DNA of 64,000 nt from Acanthochlamys bracteata (taxonomy: Eukaryota > Streptophyta > Magnoliopsida > Pandanales > Velloziaceae): contig CM034135.1 in assembly GCA_019914995.1 (NCBI GenBank), positions 5,396,501 through 5,460,500 of the forward strand, read 5' to 3'. The position numbers and the translations under genes were made by a program. Under the pieces are notes generated by a model. The model did not search any database and was not told the DNA's origin. It saw only the letters and a list, made by a program, of their open reading frames with translations. Below, one piece after another: positions 33,131-46,635 of the stretch (positions are counted from its first letter, which is position 1; each line of letters opens with the position of its first letter).

Positions 33131-36100
33131 ATGGAGAATGATAGAGTTGCACAAAAATATAAATCAGAGATTTCGATGGAGCATAAGCTCGTTCCTTGGT
33201 CGAGCTGGGGTCAGTGGGATTTTGTGCGGCATTTAATTTTCTCATCTGATCCCTATTCAGTTGCTGCAGCTCTGAGAAGAGTAATTATTTCCTCTTTTTA
33301 CTTTTTTCTAATTGTAAATTCTTTCAGTTGGGTGCTTAAACTCTAAACCCTCTGTGACAAAATCTGGATTTTGGAACATTTAATTGATTTTTCTTGGTGG
33401 TCGATTAGGTTGTGGCGTGGAGGAGCAGAGGATGCCTTCCTGTTGCTGTAGATGTGACTGCATCCATTGTCGAGATTCAGCAGAAAGACCCCTACTTTAG
33501 GTACTGAAGAATGTTATTATCTTTAGTAACTAAATAAGCAAACTATAATGTTTACTTTTACTTATCTGAAAACACCAAGGATATAGTTTACAATGTTCAT
33601 ACGAATATGATGCTTTTGAAGTATATCAGTTTCAATTGTTTTGCATCTAGAACTAATGCTTTTATTTTCATATTGAGGAACCACAGGTGTAATATTGTCA
33701 CACCCCGCCCTCGTTCCGTGACAGTCACTGGTTCAAACCAGATCATATCCGGACTCGGTCCAGTCCAGTAAACCTTAACTAAAACACAGTTTTCAATGCA
33801 TATGTGCCGAAATCATTAAAAGTTTACAACAGAACATTCCCTAAAATCTTAAGAGAAAAAAACCTAAACACCATAACATAATACCATAAGTATAACCAAA
33901 GATAATGACAAACATTAGCCTTTAATTAGACCAACAAAATACTAGTGGCATCCAAGTCAAATATATATAACACCATATCATAATACTTAATTATATAACT
34001 TAATTATTTATATAAATCCCTCAAAGTTATAGTGCCGATTATATGAAAGAAAGTAAATATGCAAACTATATCCTCAACTCACCAATTGGTCGACGTCATG
34101 CTATTAGCTCCACTCAACTTGTCTTTATCTTATCTGGGAGAGGCAAAAAAAAAAAGTGAGCACAATCTCAGTGATGTGAAAAATCAGATATAGTTTTTAA
34201 GGTTCCTAATACATTATCTAATGTTTGATTCTTATCTTCCTACATGAATAAGAATGCAACGGTAGATCGGATTGATCCTGCTAAATGCTGAGTCGTCTCA
34301 TACCGACTCACTTCTTAGTAGGGGAGATACGGTTACATGCAAATGCAATATGCACAGATGAATGATTATATAATTCAATTAAGTTAAAAAGCTTTCATAC
34401 TCATAATAAGTATTAAATGCTTTAAAGAAAACTTATACATTGAAAGCTTAATGGGAAAGTAGTAAACTAAAATTAGATTATAATGAATAAATAATTACAT
34501 AGATAATTCAAATAGTAAAAGAGTTTTATAGAAATATTAAAATATAAGTCAACCTAGACTTCCATTTTGAACCACCAAGCAAGGTAATTGTATAGGCGGA
34601 ATAGAGTATCCGTCATCGGAATCAGAACAAACTGAAGAAAGGAGACAAATTCTCGTTACTAGCTGAGATGGTGAAGTGTCTAATGACATGTGTTTCACCC
34701 TGCATTCTAAAGACAGAATCACGGTGGCTCTTAGATGCCATGAGGAGGCCCCATATGGAAATGTGCACCTGAGTCTTCTTCAATTGCTTAATTACTTCAT
34801 TATCTTCTTTCACCACCTCTCCGGCCTCAGTCTCCGTCTTTGGGTTATAACATCTCAGATGTGCGGGCTTGAATACTTTTTTTTATCCCACGCTCCTCAT
34901 TTTTTACAAAATCCATATCATCTCCGTATTGATCCAGCTCGTCGGAGTCCATCCACAAAAATGCGGGGAGGGGTTTGAGGTCTATATGGTCCGAGCTTAT
35001 AGGGCTTTCATCAAAAGGTTGAGGAAGATGAGCAAGGTTAAAGGATTTTTTTGCTAGGCTTTCAGGGAGTAATTGGAGGGTTGGGGTTGGGAGATTGTCG
35101 TAGAAATCATCCCACCGGAGCATGTGAACTCAAGCTGGAGGCTAAATCTCGTAAGTCTCCCGGATATAATTGATTAGTTAACAAATTAAACAGATAAATC
35201 AAGCAGTTAGTAAAAATTACATAAGTATAAAATCAAAATTAAAATTGCAAATAAATGATTAAACAAATAAACAATTAATAGAATAAATATAAATAGCATT
35301 ATTATCGAGAACACAATAATCCATCAAGTTAAAATACTTTACAAAATATAACAATTAATAAATCATAATTTCAAAATAAAACTCAAGAGTCAGGGAGTCA
35401 GGGTATCTAAACTTAAATATAATCTCCAATTCAATATCTCCACCCACACTCGGTATTCAGACTCCATCTGCTTCCTACCAAGGTTACCTCCATCCGGTTG
35501 ATCGGTTCAGATGGGTCGTGGCATCGTCCCTACGTGTATGGGCTTACTTGATACTATGGTCATAAGTGGGTAACTTTCCCCCACACTCACTGGGTTTCTA
35601 AACTCAGTCTCTGACTTACTCGCTTGTCTACGTGCAGCACGAGTATCCAAATACAACAAAAATACTTTATATAAACATATGCATAACTTTAATATATCCA
35701 TAAATTAGTAAAATTGATCAAGTTCATAATTTCTTTAACCAAAATCATATGTCATCTGAAATAAAATCAGAATAATTAATATTTCGTAAAATTATTTCCA
35801 ATTATAGCAATAATAGTAATGCTCAAATATTAATGTCACCAATCATAACATTGGATAACTAAGATATCAAACATGTCATCAAGCTCAATAATAAACATGC
35901 ATTATTGTATATCATGCAATACAAGTAAGAATCATATATGAAAGAAAGTGGCAACGTATGCCAGAAAATCAAAACAGATGTTACCTGTGCTAAAATGCTA
36001 ACGTAATTTTAAGAAGAAAGGTGGTACGATAACCCTCACATTTGATCCACGTGATCTCTCAAGTCCATTGGTTATTGCCAAGTCAAATAACTCCGTCTAA

Positions 36101-39100
36101 TCTTCGCTTCTAAGCCTAATATATAACGAATAGGACTATCACGTGATATATAATAACCCTAACATAATTGATTTACACGTCTAACTCCAAACTTTATCTA
36201 AGTCCCGTGTTAAAGTGCGTCGAAATCCAAGATTTTGTTGTTAATCACTAAATCGACGATGAACTAGTGAACCTAACCTAATGCTAGAACTAAAAGATTT
36301 CGAGACTCACCGGCTCAAAAGAGACAATTGGCGTGCGAATTGTTCTTGTGTCATAATTACGAACTTCACTCATTTTTTATTCGAACAACACCTAAAAATT
36401 AAACGGATCAACACTAGTCTATAACGAGTTCAAAGAACACAAAATGGGCATTACACTTCGGTTGTGTAGCCTGCCAGCTTGCGGGAATTCGGTGAACTAA
36501 AGTTTTGGCCAGAGCATGTCTGCTATATCCAGAAGGTTTAGAAGCTAGAGCATAACCAAATAGCCGACATGATGAAGTTGCGAAGGGGTGCTGGTGACGA
36601 GAATGTGCAGATTAATCCTGGCAGCTTATTGCTCGCTGGATCGCACGGGGAGCCGTAATCTTTGAAATTAGGTGGGGGAAAAGCTTTAACAAGATGAGAG
36701 GAGAATTTTAGTAGCTCAGTAACGGCTGAATTGTCGGCAAAAAGCTTCGGCGAAGCCCTACGTCGCGTTCGGACATAGGCGCTTCACCCGAGGGACAACA
36801 GTCCAACGGTAGTCACAAGAGAAGATGAGAAGTCGGCTGAAGGATGGAAAAGAGGATGGCCGGCGGCGTGGGAGGTGAATCATGCGTGGGCTAAAGGAGA
36901 GTCGGCTCACGAGAGAGAGGGTGGAAAAATAAGAGAATGATAATAAAATTGAAGGAGAACTCTAGAACAATGAAGAATGCTGGAGAAAGAAAAATTATTT
37001 AGATTTTAGGCCCATGAATTTGGAGTTTGGCTAGTTAGGGTCCCTGCAGTCCTAACCAGGAGTTGGGGTATTACAAATATTTTAATTGATTGTGCTCCCA
37101 AAGCACCAAACTAAGGAAGAAGTTTCTTGACTTTTTATATTTTCTTATTAGTTCGATACGGTTATCCATCATGTGTATGTTTTACTCCTTTAATAGGAAA
37201 CTTCGTAGCTGCTTCAAAGATTGCACAAACATGATAGTTCCTATCTTTTCTTCTTCAAATTGTTAACATTGTACTTTTCTTTTCATTGTCTGTAGAGAAG
37301 GAATTCAGAATGATGCTCTGAACTCAGAGGTGATGCTATCCATGCTGTATTGCATGTCAATCATGAGGTAGGGTTGATTCGTAAACTCATATTAAGGAGT
37401 TTGTTATAACATTCTGATTGGCATTCATGTATAAGAAAACTCGTGACCCTGTAGAAATGTTGAGCTCGAAAGAAAGTAATTTTTCATGAGTTTGGGTTTT
37501 TGATTTTCTTTTTGCCATTTGAACTTTTTTTCTCAAAGTTTATTATTTTTATGGCATGGGTGAGACCAACACTAGACAAGACTAGTATTTCTGAAGACTG
37601 ATTTGATATCTTACTTAGCTAATTTTTGGATAATCTTCTTTAGTGCTGCAATTTTTGTAGCAACAAGGATACGAATAGCTACTATCTGATTAGCATATGG
37701 AATGAGTTGAAGCTCTATGCCAATGGAAAATCAGTTTGTATTTCTAAACGTATATACTGAGAATTCTGTGATTTGATATTTTATGTGTATTTATGTTTCT
37801 TGGAACTGCATTATACGCATCAATTTACAGCATTGTAGATGTTATATCATCTACAATGAAAGATCCATTTTAATGTACTAGCTTGCTAGATTATAGTATT
37901 CCTTGTATGACACGTTAAATCTGAATAAACTTGGCATTTTATCATGTCTTATTAGCTCGACGATAAATTCTAGAAAGTATCTAACTGTCATCTTAGTGAG
38001 GGATCATGAAAATTGATTCATCGTTCTTTCTTGGTATTCAGGCTTGTTAATGGTTTCGTGGAACCTGCACATAAGAAAACAGGACGCTCGATATCTGACT
38101 TAGCTGATGATTTTGGCATTCCAAGAATGTTAGTTGATATTCGTCATGGTTAGCTATACTTCGCCTTAATGATATTTTGTCCTGTGAAAGTAACATAGCA
38201 TAAAACATATTGTTCTTATCTAGCTTCGACTTTATCATCCTACAGAGAGCTCGCACCGTAGTCTTCCTTCCCTCCCGCTTGTTCGTTTAGCTAGTGTGAA
38301 GGTACTATTCTTCAATTTGATGTTATCTAACTTTGCATCGAATAAAAAATATGCTGCAGTGTCATTTTTAACTGTTGTGAACCCATATCAACTTACGTTA
38401 ACATCTTTAGTATCAGAATTTATGATATTATAACATTAGTTTTGGCCACTTCATGTGGCAGCATGGCACATAGGATGTATGACTAAGGTACAAAGTTCTT
38501 AATGTATCAATTCTATCTATCACGTCAAAAAGACCTTCAGTTTCCATAATATAAGAAGCTGAAATGGTTATACTATTTAGCTCTTCATTGAGGTTTTTAA
38601 GTAATGGCAATTTTCGATTCTGTTTCATAGATCTTTTGTAAATAGAAAATACGGGATGGTTCTGTCTAAATTAAGTATTTGCTAGGTCAATATGCAATGT
38701 ACCTTTTGTTGATAACTATTGTTTGTAAAAGTAGCATCATCACCTTCATAGACGAACATTGAATAATATGGTGCTCTAAAACTAATAATAGAAAATTTGA
38801 CAAGATTCAACATCGGGTGCCATTTATATGCAAAGAAGCTCGCTGGTGTTCTTAATTTCCTTGAAATATGTCCTGGATGCTCTGAGGTTTCCCTTTTCCT
38901 CATCTATTCTGCAATAGGCTCTTATATGCACTTGTTGATTAGTTAACCAGCAAATGACAACCTTTTTTATATTCCAGTGGATGTTAAGACAATCTGGATT
39001 TGAGGATTATATTTGTTTGTGCTTCAGTAGTTTGCACTTCCAAAGTTGAATGCTTTCTATTTTCCTCATTGTAGCTTTTGAAATATTATAATTTATCTCA

Positions 39101-42100
39101 TGGTCAAAATTTGATGTCAGGTGCTTGACTGGTTGAGGTCAAACTATTGGGAACCGCAAAAAATAGCAATTCCTGATATTCACGAAGAAATAAAATGTAA
39201 AATTGCTGCTATGATTTATCATTTGAAAAGAAAGAATAGTCAGAAATCATCATCCCTAACCAAAGGAAAGGGTGAGTATGTTCTTCATATGCCATGGCAG
39301 TATGATACATATGTTCTTGTTTAGATCTAAGATTCAGATGTCCTTGTAAGTTAGCCAACCTTTCACTTGGAAATTGTTCTGTTTGGAATTGACTATTTTA
39401 TCCTTTTGCATTGTATGAGTGCATGTCTCTGTCATCAGGGATCTTCTTAGATTTGTTGGAAGAAAAAATAATCCAGCTTATGAAGATTTACACTTATAGA
39501 TTCATAATTAAAGTATGTGTAAAAATTGTGTGTTTGGTAATTCAAATCATAAGTATCTGGGTTCAATAAGCTTCTTTCTCTTTTCTTTAGGGTACTGTTT
39601 TGAGTTGACCATTTTTAATGTATCGTTCCTTAACCCAATTACACCCAATTACTTTTGTACTACTGCATGCATGTAATTGTTGATCTGTTGTATTGTCCTG
39701 TAAGGACTTAGCTAAAAATTCTAGAGTTCATTTGTCTTAACCAGGTTGTAAGCAGGTGCCCTTGCGAAAGGGTTTGAATATGCTCTCTTCAGTTTTAGTA
39801 GGATCATATCCTTCGAAATCAGATGGTATTTCCTACCCGGCCCATTAGAACTTTAGGTTTACCTGCTCATGAAAATTTTCAAATTGGTTTCAGCATTATG
39901 GTAGAAACATTTACTATGGAGTACCTCTTACCCTCTTGCTATTTCATATGCAATTAACCAACTGAAACGCTTCTGTTTTTATTCATTATTCATGTCCTTG
40001 TTTGAATTTATAGATCTTAATGTCACTCTTCTTGGTGTAATTAAGTAAACAAAGAATCCAAACCCAGGTAGAAACAGCCTCAATGAAAGCATGTCCTGCT
40101 TGCCAGTTCATAGGTGCTGCAGTGGACTTTCTAGAATTGCATGGGCAAAGGCTTTGGTTTTTAGTCAAGAGAGTATGGATGCACACATTAGTTTTAAGAT
40201 CAGTTGGATGCTTCAACCACGAGGTTTTCTATTAGATCTAGACATTACTATTGCTGGATTTTGTTCAATCTAAGGCCTAATGTTAGATATAACTTTTGAA
40301 GGATAAATGCTATCAAACAAAATTAGTCTTTAATAACTCTTGCAGTGATCTGCTTCAGCATAATGCTCAAAACTTCAGTACCTAGTGTGTGAAATAAGTT
40401 ATTGCAGCCTTGACTTATGATACTTTTGTATAAAAGTAGAAGCAATCCAGCTTCTAATACTCTCTTTTTGGGGCAAATGTTTAAAGGATATTGTATCATT
40501 TTGATCTCATGGTGATGATGTTCCCCATGTACTTACCCAACAAGTATCATGTCTGAAGGAAGAGTAAGGCTGCACAGAAGGATTCTTGAATCAAAGAAAC
40601 GAATTATTTACTAAACAATCGATCAGCTTAACGCAGCTTTCTTGATTTCTCTTTCCCTATATGCAACTATGCACATTCTTGTAGTTTCCCGCTTCCAACT
40701 TGCGCCATAGCTTGGTTTTCCTTATATCACTTTACAGTTATTATTGAACTAGTGGTTTAATAGTGCCAAGTTTCTCTGAAAAGACTGTTTCTAGCTAGAC
40801 CATGGAATATAAATGCAGTTTTTAATTTTGCGTGTGGTTAGATGCTGTGAGTCAATTTTTGCTGTTGAAATATACTAGATTTAAGTCTGCATCTTAATTC
40901 TTTGAGATCCTTATAAATTGTGAATTAAAAAGACGAATTTTGTTAGTCTAGCTTGATGTAGCATCATTATGAATTAATCTTCAAAGATGAACTTTATCTT
41001 TGTCCACATTTTGCATGGTAGTGTAGGCAATTTATCACTTCTTGGTGACATGCTTTGGAAGCCATCTTCTTTTAGTTATTGCCTACTTTAGAACATCATA
41101 TCATATCTTATACTCATAATTTTGTGGTGCTTCTTCTTGTTTCTAATTGTCTGCACAATAATTGATAGCCTTCTTCGCATTTGTTAATCAGTCATCACTA
41201 TATTAAATGTCAAAACTTCTGTTGTTTGAAAAATTAGCATTTCTCAGTTTTGGAGATTAAAGAACATTGGAAAGATTATTGACATATTTTTGTATGTTTT
41301 CTTCTAGGTATTATGAAGCAAATTAGTAAGATATCAAAAGTCATTTCTCAAATTTGTTCTGCACATGCCTTGGAGGTGGCATTGGTGCTGTTGGAATTTA
41401 TTGGCTTACATGCATCTGATTTGTCTGACACAAAGAACATGGAGGTCTGTGAAGATGTAATGATCTCTGAGCCAGGATCAACTATGAACTCTGTAGAAAT
41501 TCTGAAAACAGTTATAGAGAGACTGTCACATAAGAGACCGAGGTTATTACTTTGTTTGATAAAACTGGCCCTTGAAAAAATCGAACTCGAGGAACCCACA
41601 ATACACAAAAGAGGTAAGTACCCTGCTACTCGTCAAACTAGTGGCTTCTGCTATGCTTCATAGAGAGCTTCTGATATGCTTCATTCTATATGTAGTGAAA
41701 CTAGTAATTTTGGTGCTCCTGTTCTTCTGCTATCCGCTCAATGTTCACACTTAGCATGTTCTTTGCATTCCATATTTATAGTTCCTGATTTTGTGTTCTT
41801 GGATTTTTTTTTTCGATGTTCTTTTTTTCAGATTGTAGCTGTTTGGGAAAAGTTGCAATTGCGATTCTGTATTGTTATTTCAAATTAATTGTGCAATTTT
41901 TTTCAAACTTATCCTTCTGCTCTATATACCAGTACCTAGTTTCTTATTTGGCACCTATGATCCATTAGTTTCATACTCTGGTGCTGCATGTTGTTTCCAC
42001 ACTTCTCTTTGTAAGTTAATTCATACGTTTTTTGCATGTTTCCTACAGAAAATTCCCTATCATTACTTCGGAAAACTGAAGTACATCAAAATCATCAATT

Positions 42101-42932
42101 GCGTTCTCTACTTCCTTGGCTTCTTCTTAACCTGAAGGCTTTAATGGGCTCTGGCCTAGTGAGACTTGCAGATAGAAACCAAGTCATCTCATTAAAGAGG
42201 AGTGCCCCGCCAAGAGTTTCACTTGTTAAACTTCTACAGAAATGCATATCATTGTCTACTTCAGGGGATAAACATCTCTTGGATTCTGTATTGATAGTTG
42301 GCGAGATGATGGGAAATAATCATCTAACTGAAAGGCTTCAAAAGCTTCTGTTGTGTGGTTCATATGAGGTGCGATCTTCCAAGTTGTGCGCTCATACTGA
42401 TACCATAAGCATATCCAGAGAAGAGGATTTCCTCAAAAATTCTGCAGATGAACTAGAATTTATCAAGCTGCGCCTTAGAAATCGCAAGATGAACAGTTCA
42501 GATCCAAATGCTGGAAATACCAATGCAGCTGCAGAAAGTAAGGATACGAAGAAGCGCAGGTGGAACTTGATTAACTCGTGGACATATTGTCCGATTGGTA
42601 CGTTACCTTGTTTCATCAGCTCCACAGCAGGTCTTCCTACTCTTGAAATATACAAGGATGGAAGTGTGTCGAAGAAAGCCAAAACCAGCTGTGACAAGGT
42701 AGGAGATGTTGCAGTCGTCAACATAGATAACACAATTGGTAATGTCATTCAAACTAATGAGGATGCAAATCCAAACAAGAGGTTGAAACAAATTGAAGAA
42801 GTTGAAATGCAGGATTCACTGAAAATGGATTCCCCAATGGAAGGTCGGCTGTTAATAAATGGCTTTTGGAAGAAGGTCAATGAAGAAGAACTACTTGCTA
42901 TTCAATCTGGCATCAGAATTTTAGTTAATTAA
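33131..42932 (+). CDS. LAS1: LAS1-like protein, pre-rRNA (ITS2) processing nuclease subunit
   Basis: Las1 proteins are HEPN-family endoribonucleases that cleave ITS2 in 60S ribosome maturation, in a nucleolar complex with the Grc3/NOL9 kinase. Eight exons with consistent phases: 33131-33280, 33409-33500, 37296-37367, 38042-38148, 38246-38301, 39121-39271, 41308-41613 and 42049-42932, giving 605 residues. The Las1 domain starts with LVPWSSWGQWDFVRHLIFSS (20-39), followed by CLPVAVDVTASIVEIQQKDP. The HEPN catalytic motif R-x4-H is intact as R139-H-E-S-S-H144, formed across the exon 4/5 junction. The C-terminal half is charged and variable, with ELEFIKLRLRNRK and a terminal LLINGFWKKV. Exon 1 has the donor AAGA|GTAATT. 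Intron 2 carries a 3.38-kb LTR-type insertion. The start is the first in-frame ATG after a stop. Confidence 0.92.
33696..37075 (-). mobile_element. Long LTR-type insertion (probably solo LTR, Ty3/gypsy) in LAS1 intron 2
   Basis: Bounded by a perfect 5-base target duplication AATAT (33691-33695, 37076-37080). Read on the minus strand it begins TGTAATACCCC and ends GGGGTGTGACA, so it has TG...CA edges with short inverted termini typical of gypsy LTRs. At 3380 bases it fits the long LTRs of Del/Tekay-type elements. A block GCACAGGTAACATCT...TGGCATACGTTGCCA (minus strand, about 35990-35950) matches the LTR copies at 11.1 kb and 55.6 kb. There is no polyprotein; only a short LKPLP-like peptide near 34960. 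A solo LTR left by recombination is the simplest reading. Confidence 0.8.
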
Positions 42933-42999
42933 AATTATGCAGGTCTCTTCCTCCTACAACTTCCCTTCTCTGCTTTTTGTAAACGGAAGTGCTGATAGT

Positions 43000-43574
43000 C
43001 ACAGTGACTCAGCTTTTCAACTTGGCATCCAATTCGTTTTGAATTCTGTACATTGTGGGAAATACTGTTAACTGGGTGCTGTTCTAGCTTGTTTCTTTCG
43101 ACATACACAGTAATGCTAAGGTTGCGAAAAGTTCTATTGAAAATTTAGCCTATGCAAGGTTTGAGGAATTCCAAAGTGTCTATTTGTATACATGACAGAA
43201 TTCAAATCAAGATGAGGATATTAAGTGTCGTAGAATTTACTTCTGTTTTTCCTGTCATCGGTGACAGTCGCCTCCTTCCTCCCCTTGTTCTCTTATTTTT
43301 TAGATACTCTGTATATGAAAAAACTCTAAAATCAACTGCCCTCTTATTCAAATATTTAAGGATCGTTTGGGATTGGTTCAATAAGATTATTTTCTGAAAA
43401 AAGAGGTTTCATAGAAATTTTTTAAAATGAGTTTGTATTGATTTAGTTAAAAAATAATAAAATTATATATATATAATTTTTTCAGTAAGTACGCCTATAG
43501 CAGGCTTCAGGTAGGCAGCAATAAGTACGCCTGCCTATAGCAGCACCTTTATAACAAACTTAAAACCCAAAGCT
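43000..43574. other. LAS1 3' flank
   Basis: Expected 3' untranslated region and polyadenylation site of LAS1. From about 43490 the sequence (TAAGTACGCCTGCCTATAGC, nearly repeated) may already belong to the gypsy element that follows. No gene. Confidence 0.4.
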
Positions 43575-45960
43575 TTGTCATTATCAGTGGTTGATATTAA
43601 TGCTCAGCGCTCTGAAGGGTTGTGTTTTTATTGTGACGACAAATATGAGAGCGGCACAAGTGCACAACGAGGTTATATTATATTTCGATTAACTGCCCAA
43701 CGGAGGACGAGGAAGAGGAGGCAACGGAATAAGAGGCGATGCCCGAGGAGTTGGCCGAAGACGCGGCACTACCCTTTAGTGCCATGAACGTATGGTTGGT
43801 CCTCAAGCTTTACGTATTATAGATAGAATAAAGAAACAGAAGGTATTTGTATTGATTTATTCGGGTAGCACGTATAACTTCATCTCGAATCACTTGGCTA
43901 AACATTTGAGGTTAGCACCTGAAATCATTTGCCCCTTGTAAGTGATCCATAGGTTGGTCCCACTGGTGGCGCAAGGACTAGAAATCTTAGTTTATGCATA
44001 TTCTTTCCCCTTGGGAGGCATGGACTTGGTTCTCGGCATTCAATGGCTTGAGATCATAGGAAAGGTGGTATGCCATTGGCAAAAGTTGGAGATGCAATCT
44101 CCGTGTAAGGATAAGATTGTATACTACAAGGGATCCGGGAGAGAAGGGTATCCTAGATTACCACCTTACATCCCAAGAGCATGCTTAGCTCTTTTCGGTT
44201 GATGGCAATTGGTCGAACAGAGCAGGATCCACCAGTGAGACCAGCATGCTGCCAGCTGATCTTCAGAGAATTTAGCACCAATATCCATCAGTCTTCAAAC
44301 CCAAGCCAGAACTTCCACCTATACTCACAAATGATCACGGCATCCCTCTTTTGCCTGGAGTAGCGCCAGCCAACATCAGGTCCTGTAGCTACCCATATGT
44401 GCAAAAAGCTGAGATGGAACGAGCAGTGGCTGAGATGCTATCACAGGGAGACGCCTTATCCCGGAAATACAAAACCTGCCCAATCAACACAAATGGCTCG
44501 TCAAATTGCTCGGCTATGATTATCAGATCATAAACAGATCGAGGGCACAAAAAGTGGTGGCAGACACCTTATCCCGGAAGCCGAATGCATTACTGGCAGC
44601 GTCAATACTATACACACTTTCTTTTGGGGTGATATACGCGCAGCTCAGGAGAAAGACCCCTTCTCTGACATAGATGATCTAAGAAGCAGTAATTGGGCTC
44701 ACAACATGAATGGTGTTTGTCAAGTGCAGTACTGCTCTGCAACAACCGCATATGTGTGGCCAATGACCCTTCTCTGCGTAGGAAATTGTTGTACGAGACA
44801 TACAACTCGGCTGGTTGTTGATATGGCGGGAATTTCGCACTTTTAAGCCGGCTAGCGCATTACTCCCAACCCCTGCCAGTAACTGGAGGTGTGTGGTCTG
44901 GTATTGCGATGGATTTCATTGAGGCGCTACCTGTGTCGGGAAGTAAAGACTCTATCCTTGGTGTTGTTGATCTCTTTCTAAGTATGTACATATATCGCAT
45001 TGAAACACCCACATACGGCTGTGAAGTGGCAATTATTTTTGCCAAGGTGATATAGTTAGCTTCGCGGTTCTCCAGCAACCATATATTGTCAGACAGACAC
45101 CCGATTTTTCTTAGCGCATTGTGGAAGGAGCTGCATCGACTACAGAGCACTTCTCTACACATGAACACCGCCTATCATCCTAATCAGATGTGGTAAACAG
45201 AGGACTGGGTACTTATTTGCGGTATTTTGTAGGCGATCATCCTCGTAGGCGGTACCAGTGGCTACATTGGGTAGAATTCTTATATCACACCAGCACGCAT
45301 TCTGCTACTAAGACGACTCCCTTTGAAGCCGTGTATGGCAGTCAGCCCCCACCTTTAGTTCCCTTTCCAAGAGGAGGTTTGCAAGCAGATGAGCTGGGAG
45401 TTAAGCTCCGAGATGTGACGAAATCTTGAGGGAACTGCGTTTGCATCTACACCGCCCACAAAATAGAATGAAACAATTAGCCGACCGACATCGTACAGAG
45501 AAGCACTATGAACCTGGTGATGCAGTCTTCCTCAAGCTTGGGCCTCGCAGGCAGTCATCACTAGCCGAACGCCAAAATCTCAAACTCAATTTCCGGTATT
45601 ATGAGCACACACAATCGAGAAGGCAGTTTGTCTAGCTGCCTACCGCATCAACTTGCCACCCAACACGAGAATACACCAGTAGCGCAGCTTAAGGACGCAA
45701 GACGAGATTCCACTGATATTTTTACTGACATCACGCCGGAAAGCGATTAGCTCTTGCTCGACTTCGAGGACGAAGTCGAATTTCGAGGGGTGGGGAACAA
45801 TGCAGCAGGACAGCAAGAGTAAGAAACAGGGGTGTAATGAACCCAGAAATAGAGTATGAACCTGTCGGATGACCTTGCCGGAGCAGGAGGCCGGCAATCA
45901 GCTGCAGTTCATATTCAGGATGCCAGAGTGAATACAGAGGAAGAGGTATTCTGGGCTCTG
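43575..45960 (+). pseudogene. Ty3/gypsy retrotransposon polyprotein relic
   Basis: Plus-strand pieces in gypsy order. A gag zinc-knuckle remnant (LCFYCDDKYESG) starts at 43615. The protease has DSGST changed to YSGST (43857). PLGGMDLVLGIQWLEIIGKV follows at 44010-44070, then text leading into the reverse transcriptase. A jump of several hundred codons leads to the RNase H end (KVVADTLSRKPNALLA, 44555) and integrase pieces (SGIAMDFIEALPVSGS, ILSDRHPIFLSALWKELHRL, GLGTYLRYFVGDHPRR). The chromovirus-like C-terminal end LDFEDEVEF with a purine run GAGGGGTGGGG stands near 45785. The core of reverse transcriptase is deleted and stops and frameshifts are many. No LTR pair was delimited. Confidence 0.85.
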
Positions 45961-46019
45961 CACTCGGCCAAGGGCTGAAGTAGAATGATCGACTGGAAAA
46001 AGAGTATCTCCTACAGTGG

Positions 46020-46310
46020 ACGAAGATCTCTCAAATTATGTATCAATAGCTGGAGAGATAATTGGAAATGATCGTCTGACTTGAATTAGGCTTTCAATAG
46101 CTTCCTTCGTTGCATGGTTCGCATGAGTTGCCATCTGCATAGTTATGTACTCATACAGACTGCTATAATAAGCTTATCAAGAGAAGATGATGACTTCCTG
46201 AAAAGAACTGCATATAAACTGGAAACTATCAAGCTGCGTCTCATAAATCGCAAGATAAAAGCTTCTGGTCCACATGCTGCGTGATACAGGCCATTCTAAA
46301 GCAAAACCTG
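46020..46310 (+). pseudogene. Degraded partial copy of LAS1 last exon
   Basis: Aligns colinearly with about 42265-42520 inside LAS1 exon 8. Matching blocks include ATAG-TGG-GAGAT-AT-GGAAAT-ATC-TCTGACT, AGCTTATCAAGAGAAGA-GA, and CTATCAAGCTGCGTCTCATA followed by AATCGCAAGAT. A TGA interrupts it just after the first block and small indels disturb the frame. It is on the same strand as LAS1 and separated from it by the gypsy relic. It could be the remnant of a tandem duplicate or of a transduced tail. No splice sites or upstream exons accompany it. Confidence 0.8.
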
Positions 46311-46635
46311 TCGAATATTCAGGGATGCTGAGTCTTTAGTCTGGTGGAAAAGAACATATATATATATATATATATACACGCGTATGCTTAGTTTCAAAAA
46401 ATAATAATAGTAGATAAGTTAGACACAAAAACAGTGAATTTTGGTGAAGTATAGATGCAACATAATTTTGGTGATTACATCATACTGTCCATTGGCTGGT
46501 TTTTGACAAAAAGACGAGCGAAATCGAATTGTAATAGGCAGTACTCTGACTGGCTGGCTACAATGAAACACTAAACAGGATAACAGCTCTTTCATTGATG
46601 ATTGATAGAATACAGGTCTCACAATAGATAAGCTG
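46311..46635. other. Spacer with TA microsatellite
   Basis: A (TA)n run at 46356-46377, then sequence that should be the 3' untranslated region of the minus-strand cyclophilin gene. No gene seen. Confidence 0.5.

Noticed and set aside
34845..35123. 92-codon frame with an LKPLP motif inside the LAS1 intron insertion
   Set aside because: The motif recalls gypsy polyproteins but is too short and isolated. The insertion otherwise looks like an LTR without coding sequence.
42392..42748. 118-codon minus-strand frame inside LAS1 exon 8
   Set aside because: It is the complement of a well-supported coding exon and has no independent protein similarity.
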